Assembly: GCA_954871525.1 (NCBI GenBank)
Contig: OX940864.1
Span: forward strand, 26,964,001-27,028,000
Direction of reading: 5' to 3'
Origin: Parietaria judaica
Taxonomy: Eukaryota; Streptophyta; Magnoliopsida; Rosales; Urticaceae
DNA: 64,000 bases
Below are positions 1 through 11,430 of the stretch, piece after piece. A program made the translations under genes and the position numbers. Each line of letters opens with the position of its first letter. The first letter of the stretch is position 1. The notes beneath the pieces are model-generated. The model worked only from the letters and a program-made list of their open reading frames with translations. It searched no databases and was not told where the DNA came from.

Positions 1-968
1 ACCAAAAAAGGAACAAAAAAAGCTTCCAAATTCACGAGATCTGCCTTAAAAATCTGAGCCGATCCGTATTTTTATATAATTTTTTAGTAACTACCCCTTA
101 AATTTTCCATATCAGTCCTATTTATTCATTCAATTATAATTTTTTGCAGCAAAATCACGTACACTATTTAAATAGGGACAATAGCGGCATAAGTCTATAA
201 ACTTAGGTCAATTAAGGCGGCTTGGGTCCAAACTCATTTAATAGTGGCACATATGGCGCTATTAAATGAGTTTGGACCCATGCTGCTCCAATAATTAAAT
301 TCATATATCGGTTCATAATAATTTCATAATTTAATATAATGATCTTGCTCTTAATTAATTGACAAATATACATTCTAAAATATTATCAACTACTTTTTAT
401 CACCAATAGTACTCAGGAGTAAAAAAATATATATATATATATTGAGGTCGAATTTTGTCTATATCAAAGTAACATCTATTTACAAGAGACAAGCGATACA
501 TTTGGTACAAGATTGGATATTTACGATGTTAAAAATAATAAAATATACTGACAAACTTTATATAAAGCTAGATACTTATGCCACAAATATCTCTTAAAAC
601 TATAAAATAGCATTGATGCGGTGACTAAAATCAAGGAGTAAACTAGAACAAACATATGAAGTTCAAAGGGCATCCCTGTCATTACTCAAAATTAATTCCT
701 ACTCCTACACGGCTGATCTGTTAAAACCGTTTTTTAAAGACTTAAAGTGGAAGAATGATGGGCCAATTACTACGAGAGAAATCAAAACACAACGAGGCAA
801 CGAATAAAAAAAATAATAGAATCAGAAAAGACAAGCTTTTTGTGGCCTTTCATTCTTGCATATTTATAAACTATAACCTCTCTACATAATAAATAAATAA
901 ATAAATAAAAATAGCCGTTGGATGAGTGATTAGTGGGCTATTAATGTACTACTTTACCCACGCCACTT
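1..968. other. AT-rich intergenic DNA upstream of the X8 gene
   Basis: No convincing coding frame. It contains a 22-bp perfect hairpin (listed separately), a short TA run near 428-441 and a TAAA-type run near 888-908. The last part, with pyrimidine-rich DNA and a TATA box, serves as the promoter of the gene starting at 1041. Confidence 0.6.
223..280. repeat. 22-bp perfect inverted repeat (MITE-like hairpin)
   Basis: The arms at 223-244 and 259-280 are exact reverse complements, separated by a 14-base loop. About 50 bases upstream (from about 173) is the string GGGACAATAGCGGCATAAG. It resembles the start at 47317 (GGGATTATCGCGGCATAGG) and more loosely the MULE-MITE ends in this window. I infer a remnant of a small palindromic DNA transposon; no target duplication was found. 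Confidence 0.5.
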
Positions 969-976
969 TATAAATA
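969..976 (+). promoter_or_regulatory. TATA box of the X8-domain gene
   Basis: TATAAATA lies 65 bases upstream of the ATG at 1041. This spacing gives a start site near 1000 and a 5' leader of about 40 bases. No other strong TATA lies between this site and the start codon. Confidence 0.65.
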
Positions 977-1040
977 AAACCCAGTAAACTCTTTTGCATT
1001 CCCAAAAACAACTTCACTTTTCTCTTCTTCACTGAAAACA

Positions 1041-2494
1041 ATGGCGAAACCAATTCTTTCTCTTTTCCTCTTTTTTCTGTGCTTCGCTTCAGGTACGTTT
1101 CTTCAGTTTTAGTCTCTTACTTCCTTGGTTTCAGTGGTGAAAAAGGACTTCCAATGGTAGGTAGATTAGATCTGCAATCCTTTTTTAAGTGTTGTTTCTA
1201 CTATTAGTAGTCTAGGGCTGAAACTGGGACTCTGTACCGGGCTTTCATTTTTATGTCCGGTTGGAACCAGATACCGTGCATTTAGCCTTTTTCATCCCGA
1301 TCTTGGTTAGGTTGGGAACCGAGTCGGACTCGGTTTTGTTTTCATAATCTGGGCACTTGTGTACCCATTCCGGCTTTTCGGTTTTTAAAATGATAGTTTG
1401 GCTTGATTTTTAGAGCCCATTGACTTGCTTAGAAACAGATCTTGATATGGTTTCGTTATTCTTCTCGTTCAGATCTTTTTATTTTTATTTTTATTTTTAT
1501 TTTTTAAGTTTGCAGTTATTCTAGTTGGATTGACATGTTTCCCAAACATTAGTATATCATTTATCTATGATATATATATATATATATGTATATATATTGT
1601 AAAGCACTACATGGAGAGAATAAATCAATACTATAATACTATTCGGTCTCTTTCAATCTGTTTCACTAGAAATCCTCAAGATTTATACTACATTCTTGAT
1701 CTAGTGAAAATCATATGGATTTAATTTCTGGTTAGATGGATTGACATATTTCTTCTTTGATTTTAACTAAACAGTAAACTTAATTATTTATCTATATATA
1801 TTTATTTTAAAAATCCAAATCTAATAAATCAATTGAAACGAGTCCTTAATTTTTAGCTCCCTCCTTATTTCTTTCACAACTTCTGTTAATAATTAACACT
1901 AATTAAGATTTCTAACCTGATTTTTTTGCAGGATTGACCCTAATGGCGGCAAACGAACAAGTACGGTCACACAAGATCTTTCTTTCTTTCTTTTCCATCG
2001 TATTTTCGGACTTGTTATGTTATTGATCCGCCCATATTTGTTTTTCTCCCTCTCTCGCAAAAAGCAGAAAACTTGGTGTGTGGCGAAGCCGTCGACTGAC
2101 CAAGCGGCGCTGCTGGCGAACATAGACTACGCGTGCACGCACGTGGACTGCCAGATCATCCAGAAGGGTTGCCCGTGCTCATCGCCCGAGACACTGATCA
2201 ACCACGCCTCCGTCGTCATGAACTTGTATTATCAATGCAAAGGGAGGAACCACTGGAACTGTGACTTCAGAGGCTCCGGTCTCACCGTCATCACTGACCC
2301 TAGTAAGTCCAATAAGTCCTCCCAATATTTTTGAAAACGTTCAAAATTTTCCTGATTTTTTCTTTCTTTCAATTTTGGCCTTAATTTTTTTTAACAATAT
2401 TTATTTTCACAAATGATCACAAGATTATGATTTTAGCTAATAATATTGTGTTGATACGCATTGTGCAGGTTATGGTAACTGCGTTTACGCTTGA
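1041..2494 (+). CDS. Small secreted X8-domain (callose-binding type) protein
   Basis: Four exons: 1041-1092, 1932-1960, 2068-2302 and 2469-2494, all with GT/AG borders, giving 113 residues. Residues 1-17 are a hydrophobic signal peptide core (ILSLFLFFLCF). The X8 domain starts at TWCVAKP and contains the family landmarks ANIDYAC, KGCPC, HASVVMN, LYYQCKGRNHWNCDF and DPSYGNCVY. X8 domains (CBM43) bind beta-1,3-glucan in the cell wall; family members include plasmodesmal callose-binding proteins and the olive allergen Ole e 10. This copy stops right after the domain, with no Ser-rich tail or GPI signal, so a soluble apoplastic protein is more likely than a membrane-anchored one. Exon 2 is only 29 bases. 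The third exon alone carries most of the domain. Confidence in the family is high; the precise role is not shown by the sequence. Confidence 0.88.
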
Positions 2495-2776
2495 TCCACT
2501 GTGCGCGTGAGAATCAACACTTTTCAAGAATGAGAAAAGTGATTCGAGCTTAGGATATTGGAAATATTATTGATTATTATATATATTGAAAAAAGTTGTA
2601 CCTTTGTGAAGTTGGAACTTTTGCAATGTGATGAACAACTTTTGGGAAATTTACCTAAGATATTCTCTTGTCTTGCTATTGCGCTCTTAAACTTCATTCG
2701 AAGGAGATATGATAACCACGCAAGTTTATTGATTGAGCCAACAATTATTTAAGGGTCCTATAGAGAAATAGCCAAA
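2495..2776 (+). other. 3' flank of the X8 gene
   Basis: AT-rich sequence after the TGA, probably 3' UTR and terminator. No open frame of interest. The decayed element described next starts near 2759. Confidence 0.4.
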
Positions 2777-4770
2777 CTTAAATGTAGAGCTGCACAGATC
2801 CATCGCCAGATCCGACCACGACGCGTCGCGGCGTTCTCCGGCGCATCGCGACTCTTCGCGATTCGGAGCCAAAAATCGCGACGGTTCGCGGCAAGACCAA
2901 TCCATCGCGATGCACCCCCCCCCCTCTCTCTCTGTCTCACAGAGGCTGGCTCTCTCTCTCTCGCGATCCATCGCGATGCATCGCCAGACTCTCTCCCACG
3001 ACGCGTCGCGACCCGATGTTTGGCGATTCCGCCGCGACCGGCCGCGACGCCGTGATTTGCAGCCCTGCTTAAATGTGTGTTTAGCAAAATAGCCAAATTT
3101 TAGTTAATTTTGCAAACTAGCCAATTAACCACTTAAACAAATCTCCAATTACTATGTTGCCCTTATGTTTCAATAAAATAATTAAAAAAAACGCAGCCTA
3201 ACGTAATTTGTGTGATTTTATTCGGTCAAATAATTTTGCATTAATTAAAAATATTGATATTAATTAAGATTGCTATTAATATGGTAACCACCAAACCCAA
3301 CAACCTAAACGATCGATTACACCCCTATTTTTATGATATAATTCAAATTTTAAATAAAAAACATTGATATGTTTAATATTAAAATTATTCATTTAATTTT
3401 CGGATTTAATTTTTTCAAAAAATATCAACGATTTTTTTTTTATAAAAAAATTAAGAAATGAATTAGTATACTGTTTAAATCTGTTTATACGTGTTTAAAT
3501 ATGTTTATATGTATTGATGTGGAGCAATTTAATTCTTAAAGACGCGCATTAAAGTAAATTAACAACGAGGTTTAACGTGATTTTGAACCATATTAACCAA
3601 CATAAAAAAAAACTTGGATACTATTAATTATTAACAATAAAAAAATATTATTCATATTAAAATTTAAATACAATAGTCAACTATTTTAAATACAAAAATT
3701 AATCTCTCTCTCTCAGTTATTGAAAAGAGCTTTCGGCCATCTCCTCGTCGAAGCTTCATCTCCACCCTTTCAACCATATTCCGAAGAAGTTCAGAGAGCA
3801 TGATCTCGTTGATGGTTGTGAGCACCAATAAACTAAAACAAACACGAATTAATAAACAGTAAAATGACACTACAACGAATTAAACCAAAATTATTTATGA
3901 ATTAACCAAAACAAACAAAAAAAAAATAACGATAATTGACACGAATAAAGGAAAATAAACACAAAATAAATGTGAATGAACACGAATGATCACAATGTTA
4001 ACAAGAATAAACACAAAATTATCGCGAATAAACCAAAATAAACACAAAATAAACGTGAAATAACACGAATCAAATGAGCGAAGCAGACCAAATTCATACG
4101 TGAGAACTTGATTTTGATGGTGAATCCGCAAATGAGCGTGCCTTGCAGACCCTATTTAGTCGCCTTGGCGTTCTCGACGCGTTGGAAGAAGATGAAGCTT
4201 TTCCACCGGAGCTTTCTCGGCCATGACCTTCTTCTCCTTGCGTTGTTTTCGGCTACTTGTTGTGCGTCCATAGACGCTCCGAGCAGCCCACGCTCGGTAA
4301 ACCCCACGACAACGGCGATAACGAAGGAAGAAGCCAACAAAAGAGGAAGAGGATCGCAGCGTCGAGTTGGTGGTCCATCTTCGATGGCGAGGGCTGCACG
4401 GCGCGGTGGCTGTGGTCGTGCGAGAGTGGTTATGGTGGTGGGTGAAGAGAGAAAGAGAGAGAGAGCGTACGAAGAGAGAGAAATGGTTGGGATTTATCAA
4501 TCAATTTGACATATTCATATTGCCAAATTAAATCCCAAAGATTATGCACAATTAAAATAAATACAGCTCTATAAAATAGTAAAACATTTATTTCTTTTTT
4601 AATGAAACGAAAATAATAATACAAAATAGTTAATTAAAGGGCATTATAGGAATAGAAAATGATATTAAAATGCCACCTCATGCCATTTGGCTATTTTGCA
4701 AAAATAAAATAAAGTTTGGCTATTTTGTTAATCCTATGTTTCAATTTGGCTATTAGGTGCAATTTCTCTT
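2759..4770. mobile_element. Decayed non-autonomous DNA element, possible Pack-MULE
   Basis: Both ends carry the same repeated words in opposite orientation: left TAGAGAAATAGCCAAA, right (reverse strand) AAGAGAAATT then AATAGCCAAA. Further AAAATAGCCAAA copies lie near 3088 and, inverted, near 4688 and 4717. The interior is AT-rich with two GC-richer, coding-like islands (about 3720-3810 and 4110-4450). Their open frames on both strands match nothing I recognise. Terminal repeats around captured, gene-like islands suggest a MULE that picked up host fragments, but no 9-bp duplication was found. The 283-bp hAT MITE at 2785 is inserted near its left end. Confidence 0.4.
2785..3067. mobile_element. 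hAT-type MITE with 8-bp target duplication
   Basis: A 283-bp insert flanked by CTTAAATG at 2777-2784 and 3068-3075. The left end reads TAGAGCTGCA and the right end, on the reverse strand, CAGGGCTGCA. These are short imperfect inverted repeats with the asymmetric first base typical of Ac/hAT ends (TAGGG/CAGGG). The inside is strikingly CpG-rich, with many TCGCGA/CGCGAC words, in a very AT-rich neighbourhood. It has no coding capacity, so it must have been moved in trans. Confidence 0.8.
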
Positions 4771-5547
4771 AAATTAAAAATAAATTGATGAGTAAAATAT
4801 GATAATAATAATTAAAATTGTTACGAACATGTTATATGTATTTTACATGATAATATTTAAAGTTATTGACTCCTTTTTTCTTCCCGTGTTAATGTGAATA
4901 CTTTTTTTTCCCAGTACGGGTAAGTAAAAATGGACACATATATTTTACGTGCTTTGATCCATTATTAAGATGTTTATTTCTTTGGATGTTTCACTGTACG
5001 GTTAAACGGCCAACTTGATAGTTTAAAATTGACAAAATAGCCAATATTTGGTTAATATTTATAAAATAGTCGATTAACTATATTAACAATTATAAAAATA
5101 GTCATATTAACTATTATAACTATATTAACCATTGACAAAATAGCCAATGTTGACTATTACGCAAATAAAAACCTTAAATTTGCTAAAAATGCAATTTCAA
5201 CATATGAATGTGGCTAATAATTTCTCTTAAGAGTATGAGGTACAAAGAAAAAAATTCTTAAAGAGTACTGAAAGCAATAGTGGAAAATGTCGAGAGTTTG
5301 ACTTACCAAGGGAAAAAAAAAAGTCATCTTTTACCATTAAGGATCTTTTACCATTAGGGGTGACAATTCGTGTTTCGTGCCGTATTCGCATAGAGTCTTC
5401 ATTGTTTTTTTAGTTATTTTCTGTAGAGCCCGACCTGCCCCATTTATTAAGTGTGTTAGAAGATGAGACTCAGACCCGCCTCATTTATTTGTCGTGTTTA
5501 TCGTGTCTACATGTTAAACCCATTTAACAGATTCATGTATTATTAAA
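4771..5547. other. AT-rich intergenic DNA with TE remnants
   Basis: No coding frame. AAAATAGCCAAT-type words recur at 5035-5150, so relatives of the preceding element are present. TAGGGGTGACAATTCGTG near 5355 looks like the left end of a hAT element whose right end is not visible. Confidence 0.4.
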
Positions 5548-5827
5548 GGGTTAATGACGGCAAAAATACCCAAAGTTTGGTCAAAGAACCCCTCGTGTAT
5601 CCAAAGTTTAAAAGTGGTGGCAAAAATACCCAAAGTCGCATTTGGAGAGTTGACCACTCCATTCCTGTAACGCCATTAACTTACCCATTAACTTTGGCCA
5701 CGTGAAAAAATATGTTTGGTTAAGTGTAATCATTAGGGGTTTAATTAGTTGTATTAAATAGTATTAATTAGGAATTTTATTCATTATTTTGTCGTAAACG
5801 AGGCTGATGTGGGCTCATCCACTTGGG
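5548..5827. mobile_element. Left part of a MULE-type MITE
   Basis: Starts GGGTTAATGACGG and follows the complete 460-bp element at 12104-12563 for about 280 bases, through the GAGGCTGATGTGG block. It then loses similarity near 5827. The right terminal repeat is missing, so this copy is truncated or interrupted. Confidence 0.7.
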
Positions 5828-5916
5828 ACGTCTTGAAGCTAAAGGCTAGGCGTACTTCGTCTTCTCTCCTTGTGGGTTCGTGAGGATGATTTCAGCTTCT
5901 ATTCTGTAGCAGCTTG

Positions 5917-8665
5917 TGTTGGACATATGTGTCCTTAAACAAGATATTTTATCCATTTGTAAAAGATTATGACAAGTCGTTGAATAAAGATGATGCTTAT
6001 TATGATAATCTTATTATAATTTCTGGTAGAGTAAAATAGAATGTTTTATTCCTTAGTTCATAAAGGATGCAATTATGTTATTATTATCACAATAGAGTCA
6101 ATGTGAGGAAGAATTAATAATCATAATAAATGAACTTAAAATGTCCGTGACCTGATCAACTGGGTGGGAGCCCATTAATCTTATAAGGTCATTAATGTGA
6201 CTAAGTGACAATCCTATTCTGGATTTTGTGTGTGTCACACTCACTAGAAGTGCATTAAGTATGAAGTGTCTTCATACTGGACTGGACCTGACTTAAACTC
6301 CGGAAGTTATCATATAAGACCGTCACTGATAACTTGGAGTTGAGTCACTAGTAGATGATCAAATGGATATTCGATCTAAGTCCTGAGTGATCTTGAGTCC
6401 AAGCTGCTGACTTGATTGTTCTTTGATTTAACCGTTAAAGAACACGAAATATTACCGCTGTTCCCAACACTATTATTTTGGGAACATGGTAGTCAGCAGT
6501 AAGGGTAGCTTGGTCATAGACATGGGCATCACACAGCTCTCTTCAGAGTGATGATGATTCCCTTGATTGTCGGTGGTGAGAAGTGAGAGGTACCCGTGCG
6601 CAACTTATGAATCGAAACCATAAGTGGGTCACTCATAATATTACTGACTGAGTCAAGGATGAAAATGCAATGAGGGGCATAACGGTAGAAACCGCCTGCT
6701 CGTGTGTGGATCATCAAGTGAAAGATCAATAACCCGAATTTGATTGTATCAATGGACACCCTGCTGATATAAAGGGAATAATATATACCGTATCACTAAA
6801 GAGTGCAGCCTCGGGTCTATAGTGGAATCACTTCGAGGTTTGACGAACAACTAGCAGTTCGTTGGAGCTTAAGTGATACGGGTCCATGGTCCCCAGGATA
6901 GCTCCGTAACGGATGATACGTACGTGATTAAAATACATTCTGGATAATATTTAATCATTTGGCTTGACTTATAAAACTGAAAGGTCTGTGGCAGACGTCA
7001 GATAGTTTTATCGTTAGCGTGGCAAAAGTACCTTATTTTGGTACACGAAATTAACTGATAAAAGAAAGTTAGAATTTAGATTTTCTATCAGCACCATGTT
7101 GTTGGAAATTAAATTCTAAGCAACTTTGCTTTTTGAACCAAGTCATTTCGACTTACGGTTAGTGATTTATGGATTTTCTAAGTTTATGATCGGTTCGATA
7201 AACTTTGAAATTAAATCACATGTCACGAATTTAAATGATGGTGTGGCACCATGACATTTTAATGTGTGATATTGAGATCAGGAAATATTAATATAATTTA
7301 ATTATTTGAATTTAATTATTAATATGTTATTAATAATTAATTAATAATTAATAGATTTATATTAATAAATAAAAATATATATTTATATATATATTTATAT
7401 GTGTAAATTCGAATTAGGGTTTCATAGTATGAAACCCTAACCAATTCGAATAACATGATTTGGTCTTTCCATATTTGCGGCATAAGTACCAAATGTTTTG
7501 GTATTTTAGCAAATCCCTAAAATCAATATTATCCATTGGATCGGTTATGATTTAATATCAACCGTTGGATTAGGATATTGATAAATTCGAATTTGATAAC
7601 TTGGTGACCAAGTTTAAATTTTTGAATTTGGTTAATTAATTATATCCGTTAGATCGGTCTAAGATTTAATCTTTACCGTCGGATTGGAAATTAATTAATT
7701 ATATATATTTATATAATTTTCGAATTATAGATTAAGGATAAAATCGAAATTGTTTTTTAATAAATCTTTTTATATTTGATTTTATCCTAAACTAATTTGA
7801 TCCATTAGATCGGTTTAAAGATTTATCTCAACCGTTGGATCTAGATAATGATAATTCGAATTTTAATATAAATATATATGATAATTCGAATTTAATAAAG
7901 ATAAGAAGATAAGATTGGATTTTTGATTTATCCAAATCTTTCTTATTTAATTAAATCCCTAATTAATTATATCCATTGGATTTAGATGAGATTAAATCTG
8001 GACCATTGGATTAAGATAATTAATTATATTTAATATATAGAATTCGAATTTTAGGGAGGGAATTTCTCCAATTCGGTTACGGTCTGAGCCTATAAATAGG
8101 AGGCTCATTCTACACATTTTTCACACCTTTCCCCAGAGAAAAATTCGAACTCTCCCTCTTCCTCAGGGTCTGCGAATTTTCTCTCTGATCTCTCTTTTCT
8201 GGTTCGGTTTAGGAGACTATTTCTCCGGAAACTTAAAAAGAACCATCAGTTAAAATTTTGCGACGGAGTCATGCCGGCGAAGCCCACGCTTCGGTACGAG
8301 GATTCCAGGAGAATATCCCGGAAGATCACGGGAGTTTCCCTCAGCACTGGCGGAGCCCTGACCGATTCAGAACGCGCAGCCGGAAGTCGTCAATTGAGGT
8401 ACGGCCTTATGCATTGGGTTAATAAATGCAACCATTTACTGCTTTCTATTTATTTCCTATTATGACTAGATTATTAATAATGATTTATGAATATTAAATT
8501 ACATAATATTTATCAGATCTTGGGATATGGATATTATCCGATATTCGGACCGTTGTACGGATAACAAGTTTTCCGCTTTAAAATAATTTTTTTAAATGTT
8601 ACATGGACGGTCCGGAGGTACAATTCGTGATAATTTTCAAGGAATCCGAGACGTGATTCCCAACA
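5917..8665 (+). mobile_element. Solo LTR (family A), 2749 bp
   Basis: Starts TGTTGG and ends CCAACA, an exact inverted terminal pair. It is flanked on both sides by the 5-bp duplication GCTTG (5912-5916 and 8666-8670). The same sequence, start to end, recurs at 59741-62449. A TATA box lies at 8091-8098 followed by a pyrimidine-rich leader, which suits an LTR promoter. No gag or pol sequence follows, and the target duplication abuts both ends. This is therefore a solo LTR left by LTR-LTR recombination. The AT-rich stretch 7520-8030 repeats CCGTTGGAT/CCATTGGAT words about every 60 bases. Superfamily is not decidable from the LTR alone. Confidence 0.88.
8091..8098 (+). promoter_or_regulatory. 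TATA box of solo LTR A1
   Basis: TATAAATA sits in GAGCCTATAAATAGGAGG, and the same sequence occurs in the second copy at 61875. Position and pyrimidine-rich downstream sequence fit the LTR U3/R promoter. Confidence 0.6.
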
Positions 8666-9086
8666 GCTTGACACTCCGTGGATGTGCATGTTCCAGACCG
8701 GTCCATTGGGCAGGGTTGTCTTCGTTGGTGACAGCGATGATTTTTTGGCTCTTCTCTTCCTCGGTGACCTTCGGCTGGATTTCGCCTTCGGATTCGCGTT
8801 TCGCGAGGTCCATTTTCATCTTTAGTCGCCGGAGGTTGTCGAGCATTTTGGCGGCCAGGCGCTGGTATGTCGCGTAGTCGGGAAACTCTTCCGGCTTGAT
8901 TCCATATGTGCTTTTGGCGAGGTTCAACTTTTTCTCGTATTGGTGGAGGAGGGTGAGGGTGCTTCGGAGGCCAGTGACATGGCGTGGAGTCCTTGGACCA
9001 TTCACGACTCTCATCGGCTTTTGACCGTCGGGGGCGTCGGTTGCCAGGCTAGGGAGGTCACGATGGACAGCGTACGAGGCGACTCC
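8666..9086 (-). pseudogene. Unidentified coding fragment split by the solo LTR
   Basis: An open frame on the minus strand from 9086 to the LTR border at 8666 has protein-like composition: basic start, then an alpha-helical, Leu/Lys-rich stretch. Recognisable words are VVNGPRTPRHVTGL, LLHQYEKKL, EEFPDYATYQRLAAKML and ESEGEIQPKV. Removing the LTR and one GCTTG copy lets the frame continue at 5911 for five more codons to a TGA at 5892-5894. The LTR therefore landed inside or at the very end of this frame. An upstream TAG at 9087-9089 blocks the N-terminus. I do not recognise the family. It could be a host gene relic or a fragment carried by an older transposon. Confidence 0.5.
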
Positions 9087-9317
9087 CTAAGGTCGATTTT
9101 AGAGAATATTAGAGAAAAAGGAGAATCAATGTCATGAGAGTATAGTGAGAATTAGGGGCCCTAATTAATTTGGGAATTAGGGGCCCATGTATTACAATTA
9201 AATGATTTTAATTAATTAAGTGATTTTAGGGCCCTTAAATTTGATTTTTTGGGTGCCCTAATTTTTTTTTACTGAAGGCGCGGGCCTACTCTGCCTCCCG
9301 TCAGGCATGGCCTTGCC

Positions 9318-9652
9318 TGGCGGAGTAAGAAACAAATTGTGGTAGCTCGGAGTAGCGCAGAGGCTGAGTTGAGAGCCCTTGCTCATGGCATTTGTGAGGC
9401 TGTAGGGATGAAGAGATTTTTGGAAGACTTGAAGATGAATTCCTATGAAGATCTACAATGACAACAAAACAACAATTTCAATAGCTCAGTATTACATGAC
9501 ATGACCAAACATATTGAAATTAACAAGCATTTTATAAGAGAAAAGATTAAGAACAGAACGATTTGTGTATCATTTGTATCCACAACAAAACGAGTGACTG
9601 ATATATTCACAAAGAGACTACTCAAAACTCAAATCGTTTATCGAATATTAAT
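9318..9652 (+). pseudogene. Copia RNase H relic
   Basis: After GGAGT the frame reads SKKQIVVARSSAEAELRAL and GICEAVGMKRFLEDL, the Ty1/Copia RNase H signature. It then shifts frame near 9460, after a TGA at 9459-9461. The C-terminal block reads DMTKHIEINKHFIREKI, then FVSTTKRVTDIFTKRL. At least one frameshift and one stop are present and no LTRs could be assigned, so this is a dead fragment. Confidence 0.8.
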
Positions 9653-9782
9653 GTAATTGAGTTCTACGTTATATGAGATTTCAATTTTCTATTTATCATC
9701 TTCAAAACTCAAATCATCTATCGATTATTAATTTGATTGAGTTCTACGTTATATAAGATTTCAATTTTCTATTTATCATCTT
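9623..9782. repeat. Two tandem copies of an 80-bp unit
   Basis: Unit 1 is 9623-9702 and unit 2 is 9703-9782, with only a handful of differences. They begin in the last codons of the RNase H relic and run into what would be its polypurine tract or LTR region. Confidence 0.85.
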
Positions 9783-11033
9783 CATTTTCTACATCATTGT
9801 CAGCAGAAATAATTTCCTTCTTTTTATCCCTTGTCTTGTGCTTTTCCTTTTCGTAGAGAGAGACATTTCTCACATCGCATCAGTTTTCAAGTACACGAAT
9901 CATGGCTGTGAATTAAATTCTACATAAGAGTCGTGCAAGGGTAGATGTTGCACATCAAGCTTTCATATCGGAGGATTTAATACCCGAGTTCCACAATTTT
10001 TTAGACCCAATTTTTCATGACCCTAAATTATTATATGATGTTCTTTTGCATTTCGGATATTTTGGATGTAATATATTATTTATGAATTATGATTAAACAG
10101 CTAAACTGTATTTTATTTTTATCAGATGAGTTAGAAACACATGTTATTTACTTATCCTTATATTCTTATACCGTTTTTATTGTTAGGATCGGATTAAACT
10201 AATTTATAGCTTCTAAATATTTTAGATAAAGCTCTTTAAAAGAATAGGTTAATATCAAATTTTGACAGAAACTACACTTTAATTCATATGCTAAGCAATA
10301 AGTTTAGGAGTATTTGATGAGTTGATTTTATATGGATAAATCAAGTGCATTTACTAATAGTTTGTTAGTTTAAGAGCATTAAATGTTTTTTATTAGTGTT
10401 TTGTTTATTTCAAAAATTACACAAGTAGACTATAAATTTTTTAAGATTGAGATCACTAAGCAGACGACCCTCGGAACACCAATACAAGGATCAAGCAAAA
10501 GTATTTAAAAAAAAAAAAAAAAAAGAGACAAGCAAAAGAAAAATATTCAAAAACTTCTATAAATAAATTAGTAAAAGAGAGTTTACGTGTTCCATCATAA
10601 AGTTTTGGGGGTATTTGGTTAACTTAATGAGGGGAATATAAATAAAAAAAAATAATCATTAAGGATGCTAATGACATCAAGTTTTAAGAGGAATACATAT
10701 CTCTCAAGAAGCTAAGAAATTCGAAGAATGCCAAAGAAGATTGGATCTTGTAGGAATTAACTGAAAAGAAAAATGAAAACGAAGAAAAACTAAAAGATTC
10801 TCTACGACCTTACAAAGTTAGAGCCGACCCTACTGACATGTAGAATGATTTGTACCATTAAATCTTTAATTGATGTTAATTATTTGAGTTTATTTGTTCT
10901 ATGATTCATGCTTCTAACAAACTGATCATTAATAGATTTATTTGGAACGATATTTTTAATTATTTTATTATTTTGGATATGTATATGATCTTGTAGATGT
11001 ATATATTTTGGGTATTTTTCGGAGAGCGAAAAA
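9783..11033. other. Intergenic, AT-rich, no recognisable gene
   Basis: No protein-like frame of note. It contains a long A run near 10506-10524. The segment at 9783-9990 probably represents the decayed 3' end of the Copia relic. Confidence 0.4.
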
Positions 11034-11112
11034 ATTAAGTCATGACCCATAAAACGGGCTAAAAATAGGCCCACAGACACATTTAAATCACATTTTAAAT
11101 AACTTATTAAAA

Positions 11113-11202
11113 GCGTCGCGCCATCGAGCCATTGCGTCATCGTGCCATCGCGCCATCGCCCATCGAGCCATCGCGCCATCACACCATTTTGCCGTCGCGC
11201 CA
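11113..11202. repeat. Degenerate GCCATCGC minisatellite
   Basis: About nine to ten imperfect copies of an 8-10 base unit (GCCATCGC, GCCATCGA, GCCATTGC) occur in a row, in a stretch much richer in GC than its surroundings. Confidence 0.75.
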
Positions 11203-11430
11203 AACAATATCCTAATTGTTCAAGGGCCCAATAAAATAATTATTAATTAATGAGAGGTCCTTGGACCATCGTATAAATTGGAGCTTCATTTCAGTCATAC
11301 GACAACTCGGGGTAACTTAGATCAACTCATCACAACTCATTCAAACGCTCTATATATCTATATAACTCCGTTTTGTCTCTCTCTTATATATATAAATATC
11401 CGGTTTAAATACTTGACTAGCCTCGGAGTG

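Noticed and set aside
4108..4509. Frames on both strands inside the 2759-4770 element as real genes
   Set aside because: They mirror each other over GC-rich sequence, lack recognisable domains and have no gene structure; kept only as possible captured fragments.
6529..6759. 76-residue minus-strand frame present in both solo LTRs
   Set aside because: It is preserved because the two LTRs are close copies; no domain and no reason to call it a gene.
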